NCBI GenBank assembly: GCA_947444305.1
Contig: CANEZP010000014.1
Location: 50,917 to 114,916 of the forward strand
Direction: 5' to 3'
Source of the DNA: Pseudobdellovibrionaceae bacterium
Lineage (GTDB): Bacteria; Bdellovibrionota; Bdellovibrionia; Bdellovibrionales; UBA1609
DNA: 64,000 bases
Position 1 is the stretch's first letter; every line of letters starts with the position of its first letter. A program made the translations under genes and the position numbers. The notes below the pieces were generated by a model. The model did not search any database and was not told where the DNA came from. It saw only the letters and a program-made list of their open reading frames with translations. Positions 8,126 to 16,699 of this stretch are shown one piece after another.

Positions 8126-8745
8126 AATTTGATCTCCGCGAAGTGGGGGCGCAAGCGCTCGTAAGTTTGTTCGAGAGTCTGCGGGAGTACCTTCGTCTCG
8201 GCGATGAGGGGGAAGAAGTTCGTGTCCCCTCCCCAGCGCGGAACGATGTGCCAGTGCAAATGATCGGGAATACCCGCGCCCGCGACCGCGCCGTGATTCA
8301 TGCCGAGGTTGAGACCCGCGCAACCCAGTTCGTCAGTGAGGATTTTTGCCGCCACCTTTAGCCAACCCGAAATCTCGGCGCTCACGGCGTCGCTCAACTT
8401 CCAAAGTTCGCCGGTATGCGCGCGGGGCAGGATGAGTAGATGCCCGGTGTTGTAAGGATATTTGTTCATGAGCACCATAACGTTGCGGCTCATGGCTAAG
8501 ACTAAACTATCGGGACCGGCGCCCTCTTCGGCGGCCGAGCAAAACACGCAGCCCGTGTCGGGCAGCAGTTTTCGAACGTAGCGGTAACGTTCGGGACGTT
8601 CCATAAAATCACGCTCTTGCGGCCATACGGCTTTAAGCAGAGCTTGCGCCCAACCGGTTTTTTTTGCGGCCGGCGCAGATCTCTTCGAGGGCTTGCGCCG
8701 TTTCAGCGGCGGTGATTTTTTAGAGATCTTACCGTACTTCTTCAA
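8122..8745 (-). CDS. HIT family protein with basic N-terminal tail
   Basis: Translation probably begins at a TTG at 8745 preceded by GGAG. The 207 residues consist of a Lys/Arg/Pro-rich tail (about 1-45) and a HIT domain. The triad motif HLHWHIVPRW is intact, and a CVFC pair near residue 73 may bind zinc as in ATP-adenylyltransferase-like HIT proteins. HIT enzymes hydrolyse or transfer nucleotidyl groups, for example on Ap4A or adenylated intermediates. The basic tail is unusual and could contact nucleic acid. It lies two bases after sppA and overlaps the VOC gene by four bases. Confidence 0.9.
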   Translation of the reverse strand: MKKYGKISKKSPPLKRRKPSKRSAPAAKKTGWAQALLKAVWPQERDFMERPERYRYVRKLLPDTGCVFCSAAEEGAGPDSLVLAMSRNVMVLMNKYPYNTGHLLILPRAHTGELWKLSDAVSAEISGWLKVAAKILTDELGCAGLNLGMNHGAVAGAGIPDHLHWHIVPRWGGDTNFFPLIAETKVLPQTLEQTYERLRPHFAEIKL

Positions 8746-8746
8746 A

Positions 8747-9661
8747 TCAAAAGGCTCCGGGCATGAGGTATAAGGGCCGCGCGTTCAGCTCGGTATGGAG
8801 CAAGTTTTGGACCGTTTTGTGTAACCGAGTTTCGGCCGAAGCGTCCTCGAGGAAGTCCATAAAGCCTTTACGTTTACGCGCTTTAAATACTTCCACGTCG
8901 GGGCCGAGGCCCGTCAGCTCGCCGAGAGCTTTGCGTGCGTCATCCCAGCTACCGACCTGATCGGCAAAGCCAAGCTTCACGCCCTGACGACCGGTGAAGA
9001 TGCGTCCGTCGGCGTACTGATCGAGAAATTCCGGCTTCATCTTGCGGCCTTCGATGATCGCCTCTTTGAACTGCCCGAGCACATCGTTAAGCATGTCTTG
9101 GAACAGCGAGCGCTGCGCGGGGGTTAGCGATTTGTATTCGGCGCCGGCGTTTTTGTATTCACCGGTGGTCAGGGCGTAACGTTCAATCTTGGCCCAGTCG
9201 TAAAGTTTTTCGAGATTCACGAACTCCATAAGCACACCGATCGAGCCCATCATGCAGCCAGGCGTGGTGAAGATTTTGTCGGCCGCCGCGGCCGCGTAGT
9301 AAGCGCCGCTGGCCGCAACCGCCGAGCAGTAAGCCACGACCGGCTTTTTGAACTCTTCGCGGGTGCGCTTGATCTCATCGTAGATTTCTTGGCTCGGGCC
9401 AACCACGCCGCCGGGCGAGTTGATGCGAATCAAGATGCCTTTGATGCGGTCGTCTTTGCGGTGTTTGCGCAACAGATCGAGGAAGTCTTTGCCGTCGATG
9501 ATCACGCCATCGAGATCGAGCGCGAGCACGGAGGATTTTTTGATGTGAGCTTCACCTTCGTCGCCGCTAAATAAGGCCATCATCCCGCCGACGCCGGCGA
9601 GCATGCTACCGATAAAGATGACGAGGATGAGAATAAACAGAACTTGAACGACGCGTTTCAC
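8747..9661 (-). CDS. sppA: Signal peptide peptidase SppA (S49 family, single domain)
   Basis: The product is 304 residues, the short single-domain form of SppA. The start is a GTG at 9661 with AGGAG seven bases upstream. One N-terminal membrane helix (about 5-30) anchors it. The catalytic dyad is visible: Ser118 in VAASGAYY and Lys170 in GEYKNAG. The conserved NSPGG and PGCMMGSIGV motifs are also present. SppA degrades cleaved signal peptides at the inner membrane. It is the first gene of the sppA-HIT-VOC-rhomboid operon. Confidence 0.94.
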   Translation of the reverse strand: MKRVVQVLFILILVIFIGSMLAGVGGMMALFSGDEGEAHIKKSSVLALDLDGVIIDGKDFLDLLRKHRKDDRIKGILIRINSPGGVVGPSQEIYDEIKRTREEFKKPVVAYCSAVAASGAYYAAAAADKIFTTPGCMMGSIGVLMEFVNLEKLYDWAKIERYALTTGEYKNAGAEYKSLTPAQRSLFQDMLNDVLGQFKEAIIEGRKMKPEFLDQYADGRIFTGRQGVKLGFADQVGSWDDARKALGELTGLGPDVEVFKARKRKGFMDFLEDASAETRLHKTVQNLLHTELNARPLYLMPGAF

Positions 9662-9782
9662 GATTTGGCTCCTAGTGATGACCCTGCGGGGTCCGATCCT
9701 TGTCGCGGTGGGCCCACACGGCCGCGGCCCAGAAACCGAACAATGACTTAGGATAATAAGATCTTACGCTCACGACCCGCAA

Positions 9783-9809
9783 TAAAAAAGGTCGCGCGAG
9801 GCGACCTTT
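9783..9809 (-). terminator. Intrinsic terminator of rpsA
   Basis: The stem GGTCGC/GCGACC (9790-9806) with loop GCGAG is followed on the minus strand by a run of six T residues, 31 bases beyond the rpsA stop codon. A + strand copy of the T-tract is shorter (TTTC). Confidence 0.85.
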
Positions 9810-9839
9810 CTTAAGTTCTAGAATATTAGATTCGGGAAA

Positions 9840-11678
9840 CTACTGTTTCGACTGCTTCTCTTTTTCGGCGTCGGTCAGCGAGGCTTTCAAAGTCTCACCG
9901 AACAAGTCACCGAGGGAAGTTTTCGAAGTGGCCGTTGCCTTCTTCACGTAATCTTCAACATCGGCTTTTGACTCGCGCAATTTGACGAGCTTCGCGCTCA
10001 GGCCGATCTTGCGGGAATCGCGATCGATGGTGATGATTTCGGCTTTAAGAACGTCGCCGACTTTAACCACGTCATCCGGTTTATCAACACGCTTGGTGGA
10101 GAGTTCCGAGATGTGGATCAAGCCTTCGATATCGCTCTCGAGCTCGACGAAGACACCGAAATCCGCAAGCTTCACGACTTTTACGTCGTACTGATTGCCG
10201 ATTTTGTACTTGTCTTCGATGTTCGACCAGGGATCCGACTCGAGCTGTTTCAAGCCGAGGCTGAAACGTTCGTTCTCGATGTCGACGCCCAAGACGACGG
10301 CGCGAACTTTGTCGCCCTTCTTGAACATTTCCGAAGGATGATTGATGCGTTTGGTCCACGAGAAATCTGAGATGTGAACCATACCGTCGATGCCGTCTTC
10401 CACGCCGATGAAGATACCGAAGTCGGTGATCGATTTGACTTCGCCTTCGATGATCGTACCGGGCTGGTAAGAATCTTTGAGTTCAACCCAAGGATTGGCT
10501 TCGAGCTGTTTCATGCCGAGCGAGATGCGGCGATTGGTGCCGTCGATTTCGAGAACTTGTACGTCGACTTCGTCGCCGACTTTCAAGATCTGCGACGGGT
10601 GCTTCACGCGCTTCGTCCAGGACATTTCGGAAACGTGAATCAGACCTTCGATGCCTTCGGCGAGTTCGATAAATGCGCCGTAATCAGTCAAGCTGACCAC
10701 TTTGCCTTTAACTTTAGCGCCGACGACGAAGGCTTTAGAAGCCGCTTCCCACGGATCTTCTTTAAGCTGCTTTAAGCCCAAAGAGACGCGTTCTTTTTCG
10801 TTGTCGAATTTCAAAACTTTGACGTCGATTTCGTCGCCGACATTGAGAATTTCCGAAGGGTGCTTTACGCGGCCCCAGGACATATCCGTAATGTGCAGCA
10901 AACCGTCCATACCGCCGAGGTCGATGAACGCACCGTAATCGGTGATGTTCTTGACCACGCCTTTGACGATCGAGCCTTCCTTCATTGCATCCAGAGTTTG
11001 GGTGCGGAGTGACTCGCGTTCTTCTTCCAACAGAGCACGGCGGCTTAATACAATGTTGCCGCGTTTCTTGTTGAACTTGATGACTTTGAATTTGTAGACC
11101 TTGCCGATGTAGGCGTCGATGTTCCGCACCGGGCGGAGATCGATTTGGCTACCGGGCAAGAAGGCTTTAACGCCGATGTCGACACTCAAGCCGCCTTTAA
11201 CTTTGGCGATGATCGTGCCTTCGATGACTTCTTCGTTTTCGGCCGCGCGGGAGATATCGTTCCAGGCGCGCAACATGTCGGCTTTGTCTTTAGACAGAAC
11301 CACCATGCCATTTTCGTTTTCAATACGGTCGATGTAAACTTCAACCTCGGATCCGACGGCGATATCGCGTTGACCATCGACTACACGGAATTCCGAAATC
11401 GGAATCAAACCTTCGCTTTTGTAGTTGATGTCGACCAAAACGTAGTCTTCTTGAACTTCGACGACGCGGCCTTTGACGATGTCGCCCACTTTATTATCTG
11501 AAGTGGCGAGGGATTGGTTGAACAAATCGGCGAAAGATTCACCGGATTTGGCTGTAGTGTTAAAAAGTCCCGGATTTTGCGGAACTTCGCTGTCGGCGGC
11601 ATCAAGTTGCGCCAGGATCTTTTCTCTTTCAGCCTGTGCACGACTCTTATTTTTAGTACCTGCCGACGTGTTGACCAT
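9840..11678 (-). CDS. rpsA: 30S ribosomal protein S1
   Basis: The protein is about 612 residues and carries six S1 RNA-binding repeats, at roughly 45-112, 128-195, 214-283, 300-370, 387-457 and 474-543. The last four show the canonical GxVxxIxxFGxFVxL..GxxGLxHxSE pattern. S1 recruits mRNA to the 30S subunit. AGGAGG lies 11 bases before the ATG at 11678; an in-frame TTG two codons earlier (11684) is also possible. The gene sits downstream of cmk, the widespread cmk-rpsA arrangement, with 132 bases between them. The protein ends in a charged Lys/Glu tail. Confidence 0.97.
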   Translation of the reverse strand: MVNTSAGTKNKSRAQAEREKILAQLDAADSEVPQNPGLFNTTAKSGESFADLFNQSLATSDNKVGDIVKGRVVEVQEDYVLVDINYKSEGLIPISEFRVVDGQRDIAVGSEVEVYIDRIENENGMVVLSKDKADMLRAWNDISRAAENEEVIEGTIIAKVKGGLSVDIGVKAFLPGSQIDLRPVRNIDAYIGKVYKFKVIKFNKKRGNIVLSRRALLEEERESLRTQTLDAMKEGSIVKGVVKNITDYGAFIDLGGMDGLLHITDMSWGRVKHPSEILNVGDEIDVKVLKFDNEKERVSLGLKQLKEDPWEAASKAFVVGAKVKGKVVSLTDYGAFIELAEGIEGLIHVSEMSWTKRVKHPSQILKVGDEVDVQVLEIDGTNRRISLGMKQLEANPWVELKDSYQPGTIIEGEVKSITDFGIFIGVEDGIDGMVHISDFSWTKRINHPSEMFKKGDKVRAVVLGVDIENERFSLGLKQLESDPWSNIEDKYKIGNQYDVKVVKLADFGVFVELESDIEGLIHISELSTKRVDKPDDVVKVGDVLKAEIITIDRDSRKIGLSAKLVKLRESKADVEDYVKKATATSKTSLGDLFGETLKASLTDAEKEKQSKQ

Positions 11679-11810
11679 ATGCAAACATACCTCCTGCGGG
11701 ATCGAACCAATACATCAGCCGGTCATTTTGGCCGGGTCCGCCCTTATATTTAGAATAGACTCGTTATTAGAGAGTAAGGATTTAAAGTCAAAAGGATTTT
11801 ACAAAACGCA

Positions 11811-12488
11811 TCATGCGTTCCCGTTCGGCGAGGCCAAAGCCTCGACGACCCAACCTTGAATCTGGTCAACAACCTCGGAAAGTTGCAGGCCATTTGAATC
11901 CACCACTCGCGCATTTTTAGGAATAGCCAAGGGCGCCGCAGCGCGGGAAGAGTCCTGACGGTCGCGCTCTTTTTGTCGGTCGTGGGTCGCTTGGACGTCC
12001 AATCCTTGCTCCTTCGCACGACGGGCGGCACGCTCTTCTTGGCTAGCGGTCAGGAACACCTTCAATAATGCATTCGGGAAGACCACGGTCCCGCAATCGC
12101 GCCCTTCGGCGACGAGACCAGGTACGTACGAGGCACAATCGCGCTGATTCTGCAGCAGAGCTTCACGAACTTCGGGGTTTTGGCTGATTTGGCTGGCGCG
12201 GGTGCCGTTCTCTTCGGCCAAGATCTCGAAAGTCACATCCTGTTTTTTGTAGAGGACGCGGGTTTGGTCGTCGTCCATGCGCACTTCCCAAACGGGGTTG
12301 GCGGCGAGCTGAACGAGTCCCTGTGTGTCAGAAGATTTGACGTCTTCTTTCATCGCGACGAACGCGAGACCCCGGTAAAAGGCGCCGGTCGAAACCCATT
12401 TCCAGCCCAAACGGCGTGCGAGTTCGCGACTGACCGACGATTTGCCGGAAGCGCTTGGTCCATCGATAGTGATAATTTGGGAAGTCAT
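11811..12488 (-). CDS. cmk: Cytidylate kinase
   Basis: The 225-residue protein starts with the nucleotide-binding strand IITIDGPSASGKSS (P-loop residues 9-16) and STGAFYRGLAF, the CMP kinase variant of the NMP-binding segment. Later motifs include AEGRDCGTVVFP (the conserved GRD) and a LID region RRAKEQG. It phosphorylates CMP and dCMP for nucleotide recycling. It precedes rpsA, as in many proteobacteria. The C-terminus WVVEALASPNGNA is weakly conserved. No strong ribosome-binding site is seen. Confidence 0.95.
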   Translation of the reverse strand: MTSQIITIDGPSASGKSSVSRELARRLGWKWVSTGAFYRGLAFVAMKEDVKSSDTQGLVQLAANPVWEVRMDDDQTRVLYKKQDVTFEILAEENGTRASQISQNPEVREALLQNQRDCASYVPGLVAEGRDCGTVVFPNALLKVFLTASQEERAARRAKEQGLDVQATHDRQKERDRQDSSRAAAPLAIPKNARVVDSNGLQLSEVVDQIQGWVVEALASPNGNA

Positions 12489-12572
12489 TCGAGGACCAAG
12501 GCTATTCTATCTTTCGTCCACCGCCAAGCCTGCATTTCCGCGGCGGCACGGTTTTTTCATCGGAATCCCCGC

Positions 12573-13193
12573 ATGACGAAAATCAGATCGGCTCTTGCAC
12601 TCCTGCTCCTCCTGGCGTTCATCGCGCGCGCGCATGGCGGCGAAAATACAACGGGGGCTAAATTTTCTGCATTGGAATTCTTCGAAGTCATCGATCCGGC
12701 CATAAAACGGAATCCACTTTTGCCGGGGCGTGTGACGCTGGAAAGTGCCGATCTGAGCGTCGAGGAACTCGAAAATTTGCTCATTGGTTCGTGGAAGGTG
12801 CAAATCACATGTTCAGGCCGGCCGCTCACCTCGCGCGCGACCATATTCACTACGATCGCCGACGGCGTAACGAAAGAAGCAGCGGTCGTTCAGTTTTTCC
12901 AAGACAAACGTTTCGAAAGGCGCTTCACACGCGGGGCACTGCAGACCCAAGCTGATTTTTCTGATCCCGGCGTGACCAACCGTGGGCAGTGGTCGGTCCA
13001 AGCGACCAAAACACCGGGCGTGTTCATCGTAGATCTCGAAAATGCCGAACTCCTTTATCTCACATTACGCCTGTACGTGATCAAAGAGACCGGTGAATAT
13101 ATCATCGTCGACGAAAGCCCATCGAAGCACGTGAACCTTTGCGATCCCGGTGAAAATTATTGGCGCGTTTACAGCCAGGAGCCAAACTCGTGA
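12573..13193 (+). CDS. Secreted protein, three-member paralog family, copy 1
   Basis: The 206-residue product begins at the ATG at 12573; the longer frame upstream runs through cmk antisense and is not used. A signal peptide ends near ARAHG. The mature protein shares a pattern with the genes at 13190 and 14936: FSALEFFEVIDPAIKR, then LPGRV, LLIGSWKVQITCSGRP, DGVTK, FERRFTRGALQ, GQWSV, and VIKETGEYIIVDE near the end. Two cysteines (CSGRP and LCDPGE) are conserved and could form a disulfide. I recognise no known domain. It overlaps the second copy by four bases (GTGA) and is divergent from cmk. Confidence 0.8.
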   Translation: MTKIRSALALLLLLAFIARAHGGENTTGAKFSALEFFEVIDPAIKRNPLLPGRVTLESADLSVEELENLLIGSWKVQITCSGRPLTSRATIFTTIADGVTKEAAVVQFFQDKRFERRFTRGALQTQADFSDPGVTNRGQWSVQATKTPGVFIVDLENAELLYLTLRLYVIKETGEYIIVDESPSKHVNLCDPGENYWRVYSQEPNS

Positions 13194-13789
13194 AGCCGGT
13201 TTTGCTCTTTCTAATTTGCTTGGTTGCACCGCCGGCGGCAGCCGCCGAAATCCGGTCTCAATTTTCGGCGTTCGAGTTTTTCGAGGTTTTCGACTCTTCC
13301 GCCAAACGTGCTCCCAACCTGCCGGAGCGGGTCACTTTCGAAAACGTTGATGTAGAGGAAGATAAATTCCGTGAGCTTCTCGTCGGCACTTGGAAATGCC
13401 AACTCTCCTGCTCGGGACGTCCTTTGCGGTCAACCAACACCACGAACACCGCCTTCGCGGACGGCGTTGTGAAACCTTCCGTCACGATCCACTTTCTAGA
13501 GAGCTCCGAATTCATCCGCCGACTGCACAAAGGGCTTCGGCAAACCTTACCGATGAGATTCTTTGATGCGGATATTCTTAACGGCACATGGTCAGTGACC
13601 AAAACCGACGACGGTTCTTTCCAAGTGAGCTTGCCGGGATCTTACCTCAGATTTCTTTACCTGAGGGTCGTGAACATCAAAGAAACCGGCGAACATATCT
13701 TGCTCGACGACCTCTCGTTCGGTTTCGATCACCTATGTGAACCGGGAGACACCTTCCGACAAATCTTCACCCTCATCCCCGAGGCGTGA
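13190..13789 (+). CDS. Secreted protein, three-member paralog family, copy 2
   Basis: The start is taken as the GTG at 13190, which overlaps the TGA of copy 1 and has AGGAG eight bases upstream; an ATG ten codons earlier has no such site. This leaves 199 residues with a clean signal peptide (LLFLICLVAPPAAAA). Family motifs are FSAFEFFEVFDSSAKR, LPERV, LLVGTWKCQLSCSGRP, DGVVK, FIRRLHKGLRQ, GTWSV and IKETGEHILLDD. An additional Cys in WKCQLSC distinguishes it from copy 1. It is translationally coupled to copy 1. Its function is unknown, and an envelope or secreted role is inferred only from the signal peptide. Confidence 0.82.
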   Translation: MKPVLLFLICLVAPPAAAAEIRSQFSAFEFFEVFDSSAKRAPNLPERVTFENVDVEEDKFRELLVGTWKCQLSCSGRPLRSTNTTNTAFADGVVKPSVTIHFLESSEFIRRLHKGLRQTLPMRFFDADILNGTWSVTKTDDGSFQVSLPGSYLRFLYLRVVNIKETGEHILLDDLSFGFDHLCEPGDTFRQIFTLIPEA

Positions 13790-13798
13790 ACTCCGCGC

Positions 13799-14326
13799 CT
13801 AGGCTGAACTCCGCGGCCCAAACTCGCGGATGATGATGTCGGCATAATCACGGTCATGTCCTTGGCCCTCGAGCTGATTAACCAAGACGTAATCGCGTAC
13901 GCCTAGAAACGCACGATACCCGATCACCACGCGAGTGAAAGGGCGGTAATCCCAAAATTTAGTTTTATTCTTTTTAAGCTTGCTCGCGCCGGTCATCACG
14001 AGGGCAATCGTCCCGGTCACCGCTCGGATAAACGCTTTGTAGGTAAAACGATTCGCCAGCTGAATATGCAAATGCAGATGATTCCCAACATTCGCGAGCG
14101 TATGAATCTTCACGCCATACTTCTTGGCGAAGCGATCAATAATCCCACGCACCTTCTTACGATGTTTGAGGAACGATTTGTCACCCTTCGCTTGGCTCGA
14201 TCGCAAAACCAAGTGCATCGAATGCTTCACCGCAAGCGGCCGACTCCCTTGCCGGCCCTTTCGCTTGTTACGGAAGGTGCCTCCGTAGAAGTTCTTTCCT
14301 GCTTTGAGTAGTTTCAACTGCTTCAC
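13799..14326 (-). mobile_element. RAYT/IS200-like HUH transposase gene, copy A
   Basis: The encoded protein (about 175 residues from a GTG at 14326) carries the Y1 HUH transposase core: MHLVLRSS strand, RGIIDRFAKKYGVKIHTLANVGNHLHLHIQL with the metal-binding HLH pair, and a C-terminal FLGVRDYVLVNQLEGQG helix holding the likely catalytic Tyr. An in-frame extension reaches an ATG at 14515, but alignment with the second copy at 32916 supports the shorter form. It sits only nine bases after copy 2 of the paralog family, on the opposite strand, and 184 bases downstream of a perfect palindrome. REP-associated tyrosine transposases handle palindromes of this kind as single strands. Confidence 0.8.
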
Positions 14327-14491
14327 AGGTGACCGATGGCATATTCGTTGGTGGTAATTAGGCGGATTCAAGTTCGAAGTGCAACGATTTTCGGGAGGAA
14401 CGAATTCATAATAAGAAAGCTTGAGGAGTGATCCCGATAAGTGCGCTATGCTGTCTCCGAGAAGGCTGTTTTTGGTGGTGCCTGTTGCATC

Positions 14492-14561
14492 CGTCCTTGA
14501 GAAGGCCTTCTTCACGCCGTCCGCGGCGTGAAGACTTAGATGTTTGGGATGATTTTTTTGG
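14492..14561 (-). repeat. REP-like palindromic block upstream of transposase A
   Basis: Read in the transposase direction the block starts CCAAAAAAAT, then 18 bases later a perfect stem CTTCACGCCG/CGGCGTGAAG with loop CGGA, then AAGGCC and AAGGACG. The core ACGCCGCGGACGGCG and the flanking words recur at 32634-32706 upstream of the second transposase. Confidence 0.7.
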
Positions 14562-14688
14562 GGGAGAAGAGAAAGATATTATTGGGTTTTGGTTAGGTCG
14601 ACATTGGGCGGCTTTAGGTGGGCCGTATTTTTAAGACCGACGTTTAGCCGGTTCCATTCGCTTAAGGCCCAATTTTTTTGGATTCATG

Positions 14689-14713
14689 CCATTCCGCCTG
14701 GATGGCGGAATGG
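14689..14713. repeat. Perfect 10-bp palindrome
   Basis: The stem CCATTCCGCC/GGCGGAATGG with loop TGGAT lies eight bases after a second copy of ATTTTTTTGG (14672-14681). No T-tract follows on either strand at the right distance for a terminator. Confidence 0.6.
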
Positions 14714-14935
14714 TCGCACTCTCACGGAGGGATGGATTGGGCGCCGTCGGGATGGGCGCTTCGGAGATGCATTCTTGAATTCAAGCCGAGCTGGAACTTT
14801 GAATCACCTTACGTAAATAATTGGGCAGTGGAGCTTGTAAAAAAGATTTGCCGGGCCGCCGGTCGCGCCATGAATTGGAGTACGTTCGTTGGCGACTCAA
14901 ATTTTTATGGCATGGAAATTCCATTCAGATTTTTC

Positions 14936-15562
14936 ATGTATAAAATTTTTTGCCTCGCCCTGTCGGTCTTTTTGAACCTAAATGTCATTCACTTCGCGCA
15001 CGGCACCTCGCCGGATAAACCCGCGCGAAGCTTTTCGGCCACCGAGTTTTTCGAAGTGATTCATCCTTCGATCAAACGGCGCCCTAATCTTCCCGGCAAA
15101 GTCAGTTACTCGCCGGTCCACGCGACCCGCGCCGAATTCGCAGAATTGCTGCTTGGGCATTGGCGGCTGCAACCCTCTTGCTCGGGCCGGCCCGTGTTTT
15201 GGGAATCGTTAGCCGATTTGCGCGTACCCGATGGAGTCACCAAGCCGTGGTCGCAGCTCACATTTCTCAAAGACAATGATTTTGAACATCGTTACAAGTC
15301 CGGCGCTCTGCAGATCGTAGAAGTACCTTACCAAGATCTTGTTCGCTCCGGCCGCTACCGAGTCGTCGAGACCGACGATGCCGATGTTTACTCAATTCAG
15401 TTTTTCAATGTTCCGCTACCGCCCATAAATTTGCGTGCGGTCACGATCAACGAAACGGGCGAAGCCATCCTCATCAACGAGAGCAAGGTGCAAGCGCATT
15501 CGAAGATTTGCCTCGAGAACGAAAAACTCGAAATCTTGTACACACAAATTCCGATATTCTAA
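14936..15562 (+). CDS. Secreted protein, three-member paralog family, copy 3
   Basis: The product is 208 residues from the ATG at 14936; an ATG at 14912 is a possible alternative and neither has a strong ribosome-binding site. A signal peptide (IFCLALSVFLNLNVIHFAHG) precedes FSATEFFEVIHPSIKR, LPGKV, LLLGHWRLQPSCSGRP, DGVTK, FEHRYKSGALQ, GRYRV and TINETGEAILINE. These match copies 1 and 2 in order and spacing. A terminal Cys (KICLENE) corresponds to the second conserved cysteine. It is separated from copies 1 and 2 by the transposase gene, as if the insertion split an array. Confidence 0.78.
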   Translation: MYKIFCLALSVFLNLNVIHFAHGTSPDKPARSFSATEFFEVIHPSIKRRPNLPGKVSYSPVHATRAEFAELLLGHWRLQPSCSGRPVFWESLADLRVPDGVTKPWSQLTFLKDNDFEHRYKSGALQIVEVPYQDLVRSGRYRVVETDDADVYSIQFFNVPLPPINLRAVTINETGEAILINESKVQAHSKICLENEKLEILYTQIPIF

Positions 15563-15580
15563 GGCGCGAACGCAAAAATT

Positions 15581-16678
15581 TTAGGAACGCAGAACTTTCC
15601 GGATCGCCGAGATCGCGGCTGCGTTTTCATCCGGTAGACCGACGCTCATGCGCAAGTAGCTCGGCATGCCGTAGGGTTTGACCGGCCGGAGGATGACGCC
15701 CTCTTTAAGGAGCAAATTAAAAACTTCGCCGGCGTCGCGACCCGTATCGAACAAAACAAAGTTCGCTTGGCTGGGCCAATATTTGAACTTCATCTTATCA
15801 AGCTCGCCGTAATAATAATCGAGACCGTCCCAGGTCAGCTTTTTTACTTGTTCGAGATGCTCGCGGTCATCGAGCGCCGCGACCGCCGCCGCTTGCGCTA
15901 ACGAATTGATGTTGAACGGTTTGCGCACGCGATTGACCATGTCGCACACTTCCGGTGGTGCGATCAAGATGCCCACGCGCATGGCCGCTAAGCCGAAAAC
16001 TTTGCTCATCGTGCGCAAGAGCAAAATGTTTTTGAAACGTTTTTGATAGTCCATCCCGTTCGGGTAATCTTTGGCGCGCACGAATTCGACGTAAGCTTCG
16101 TCGAGCACGACGAAAATATCTTTCGCGCCCGCCACCTTCATGAATTCTTCGAATTCTTGCGCGCTGAAGTAGGTCCCCGTGGGATTGTTCGGGTTGGGCA
16201 AAAAAACCATCTTAATTGAAGGGTCGGTTTCGAGCATCCGCGCCATCGCTTTGAGATCGAAACGCAAGTCCGGCAACAGTTCGGTAAAGTTGGTTTTCAC
16301 GCGAACCGAAGTGGCCGATATAAAGTAGGCGCTAAACGCCCCCTTCGAGGTCAAAATCGAATCGCCGGGTTTGCAATAGACTTGTACCAGGATATCGACG
16401 ATCTCGTCCGAACCGTTGCCGAAGATCAGCCAATCGGCCGGGACTTTGTAATAGGCCGCGACCGCTTGGCGGAGTTCGAAGCACGCGCCGTCCGGGTAGC
16501 GGTGGATTTCTTCCATGGCTTTGAGGATGGCGTTCTTCACTTTTTGACTGGGCGGCAGCGGCGATTCGTTGCTCGCGAGTTTATAGACGTGCGAAAGGCC
16601 GAGCTCGCGCTTCGTTTCACTGATGGGTTTGCCGGGTTGGTACGGAGTCAAGCCTTCGATTTCGGGATGTGCTCTCAT
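15581..16678 (-). CDS. hisC: Histidinol-phosphate aminotransferase
   Basis: The 365-residue protein is a fold-type I PLP aminotransferase of the HisC group. Motifs include LASNESPLPPS near residue 35, the nucleotide-phosphate region FGNGSDEIVD, PNPNNPTGTYF, the Asp in VLDEAYVEF, the PLP lysine Lys226 in TMSKVFGLAAMRVG, and the terminal RMSVGLPDEN. It transfers an amino group from glutamate to imidazole-acetol phosphate in histidine synthesis; some relatives also act on aromatic amino acids. No other his gene is present, so a broad-specificity role is possible. It follows ilvA by 21 bases on the same strand. Confidence 0.92.
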   Translation of the reverse strand: MRAHPEIEGLTPYQPGKPISETKRELGLSHVYKLASNESPLPPSQKVKNAILKAMEEIHRYPDGACFELRQAVAAYYKVPADWLIFGNGSDEIVDILVQVYCKPGDSILTSKGAFSAYFISATSVRVKTNFTELLPDLRFDLKAMARMLETDPSIKMVFLPNPNNPTGTYFSAQEFEEFMKVAGAKDIFVVLDEAYVEFVRAKDYPNGMDYQKRFKNILLLRTMSKVFGLAAMRVGILIAPPEVCDMVNRVRKPFNINSLAQAAAVAALDDREHLEQVKKLTWDGLDYYYGELDKMKFKYWPSQANFVLFDTGRDAGEVFNLLLKEGVILRPVKPYGMPSYLRMSVGLPDENAAAISAIRKVLRS

Positions 16679-16699
16679 GGGCGAAGTCGCTTTCTAAAA

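Larger units (their letters stand above)
14327..14935. other. Intergenic region with palindromes and no convincing gene
   Basis: About 600 bases separate the transposase start from paralog copy 3. The region holds a perfect 10-bp palindrome (14510-14533), the 10-mer ATTTTTTTGG twice (14552-14561 and 14672-14681) and another perfect 10-bp palindrome (14689-14713). Short open frames exist but have neither ribosome-binding sites nor recognisable products. The content fits a transposase-associated non-coding element. Confidence 0.6.

Noticed and set aside
12180..12572. Extended N-terminus for paralog copy 1
   Set aside because: It is antisense to cmk, and the signal peptide begins only at the ATG at 12573.
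14689..14713. The 10-bp palindrome as an intrinsic terminator
   Set aside because: No T-tract follows on either strand, and no gene ends nearby.
14428..14816. Short + strand open frames upstream of paralog copy 3
   Set aside because: They cross palindromes, lack ribosome-binding sites and have no recognisable product.
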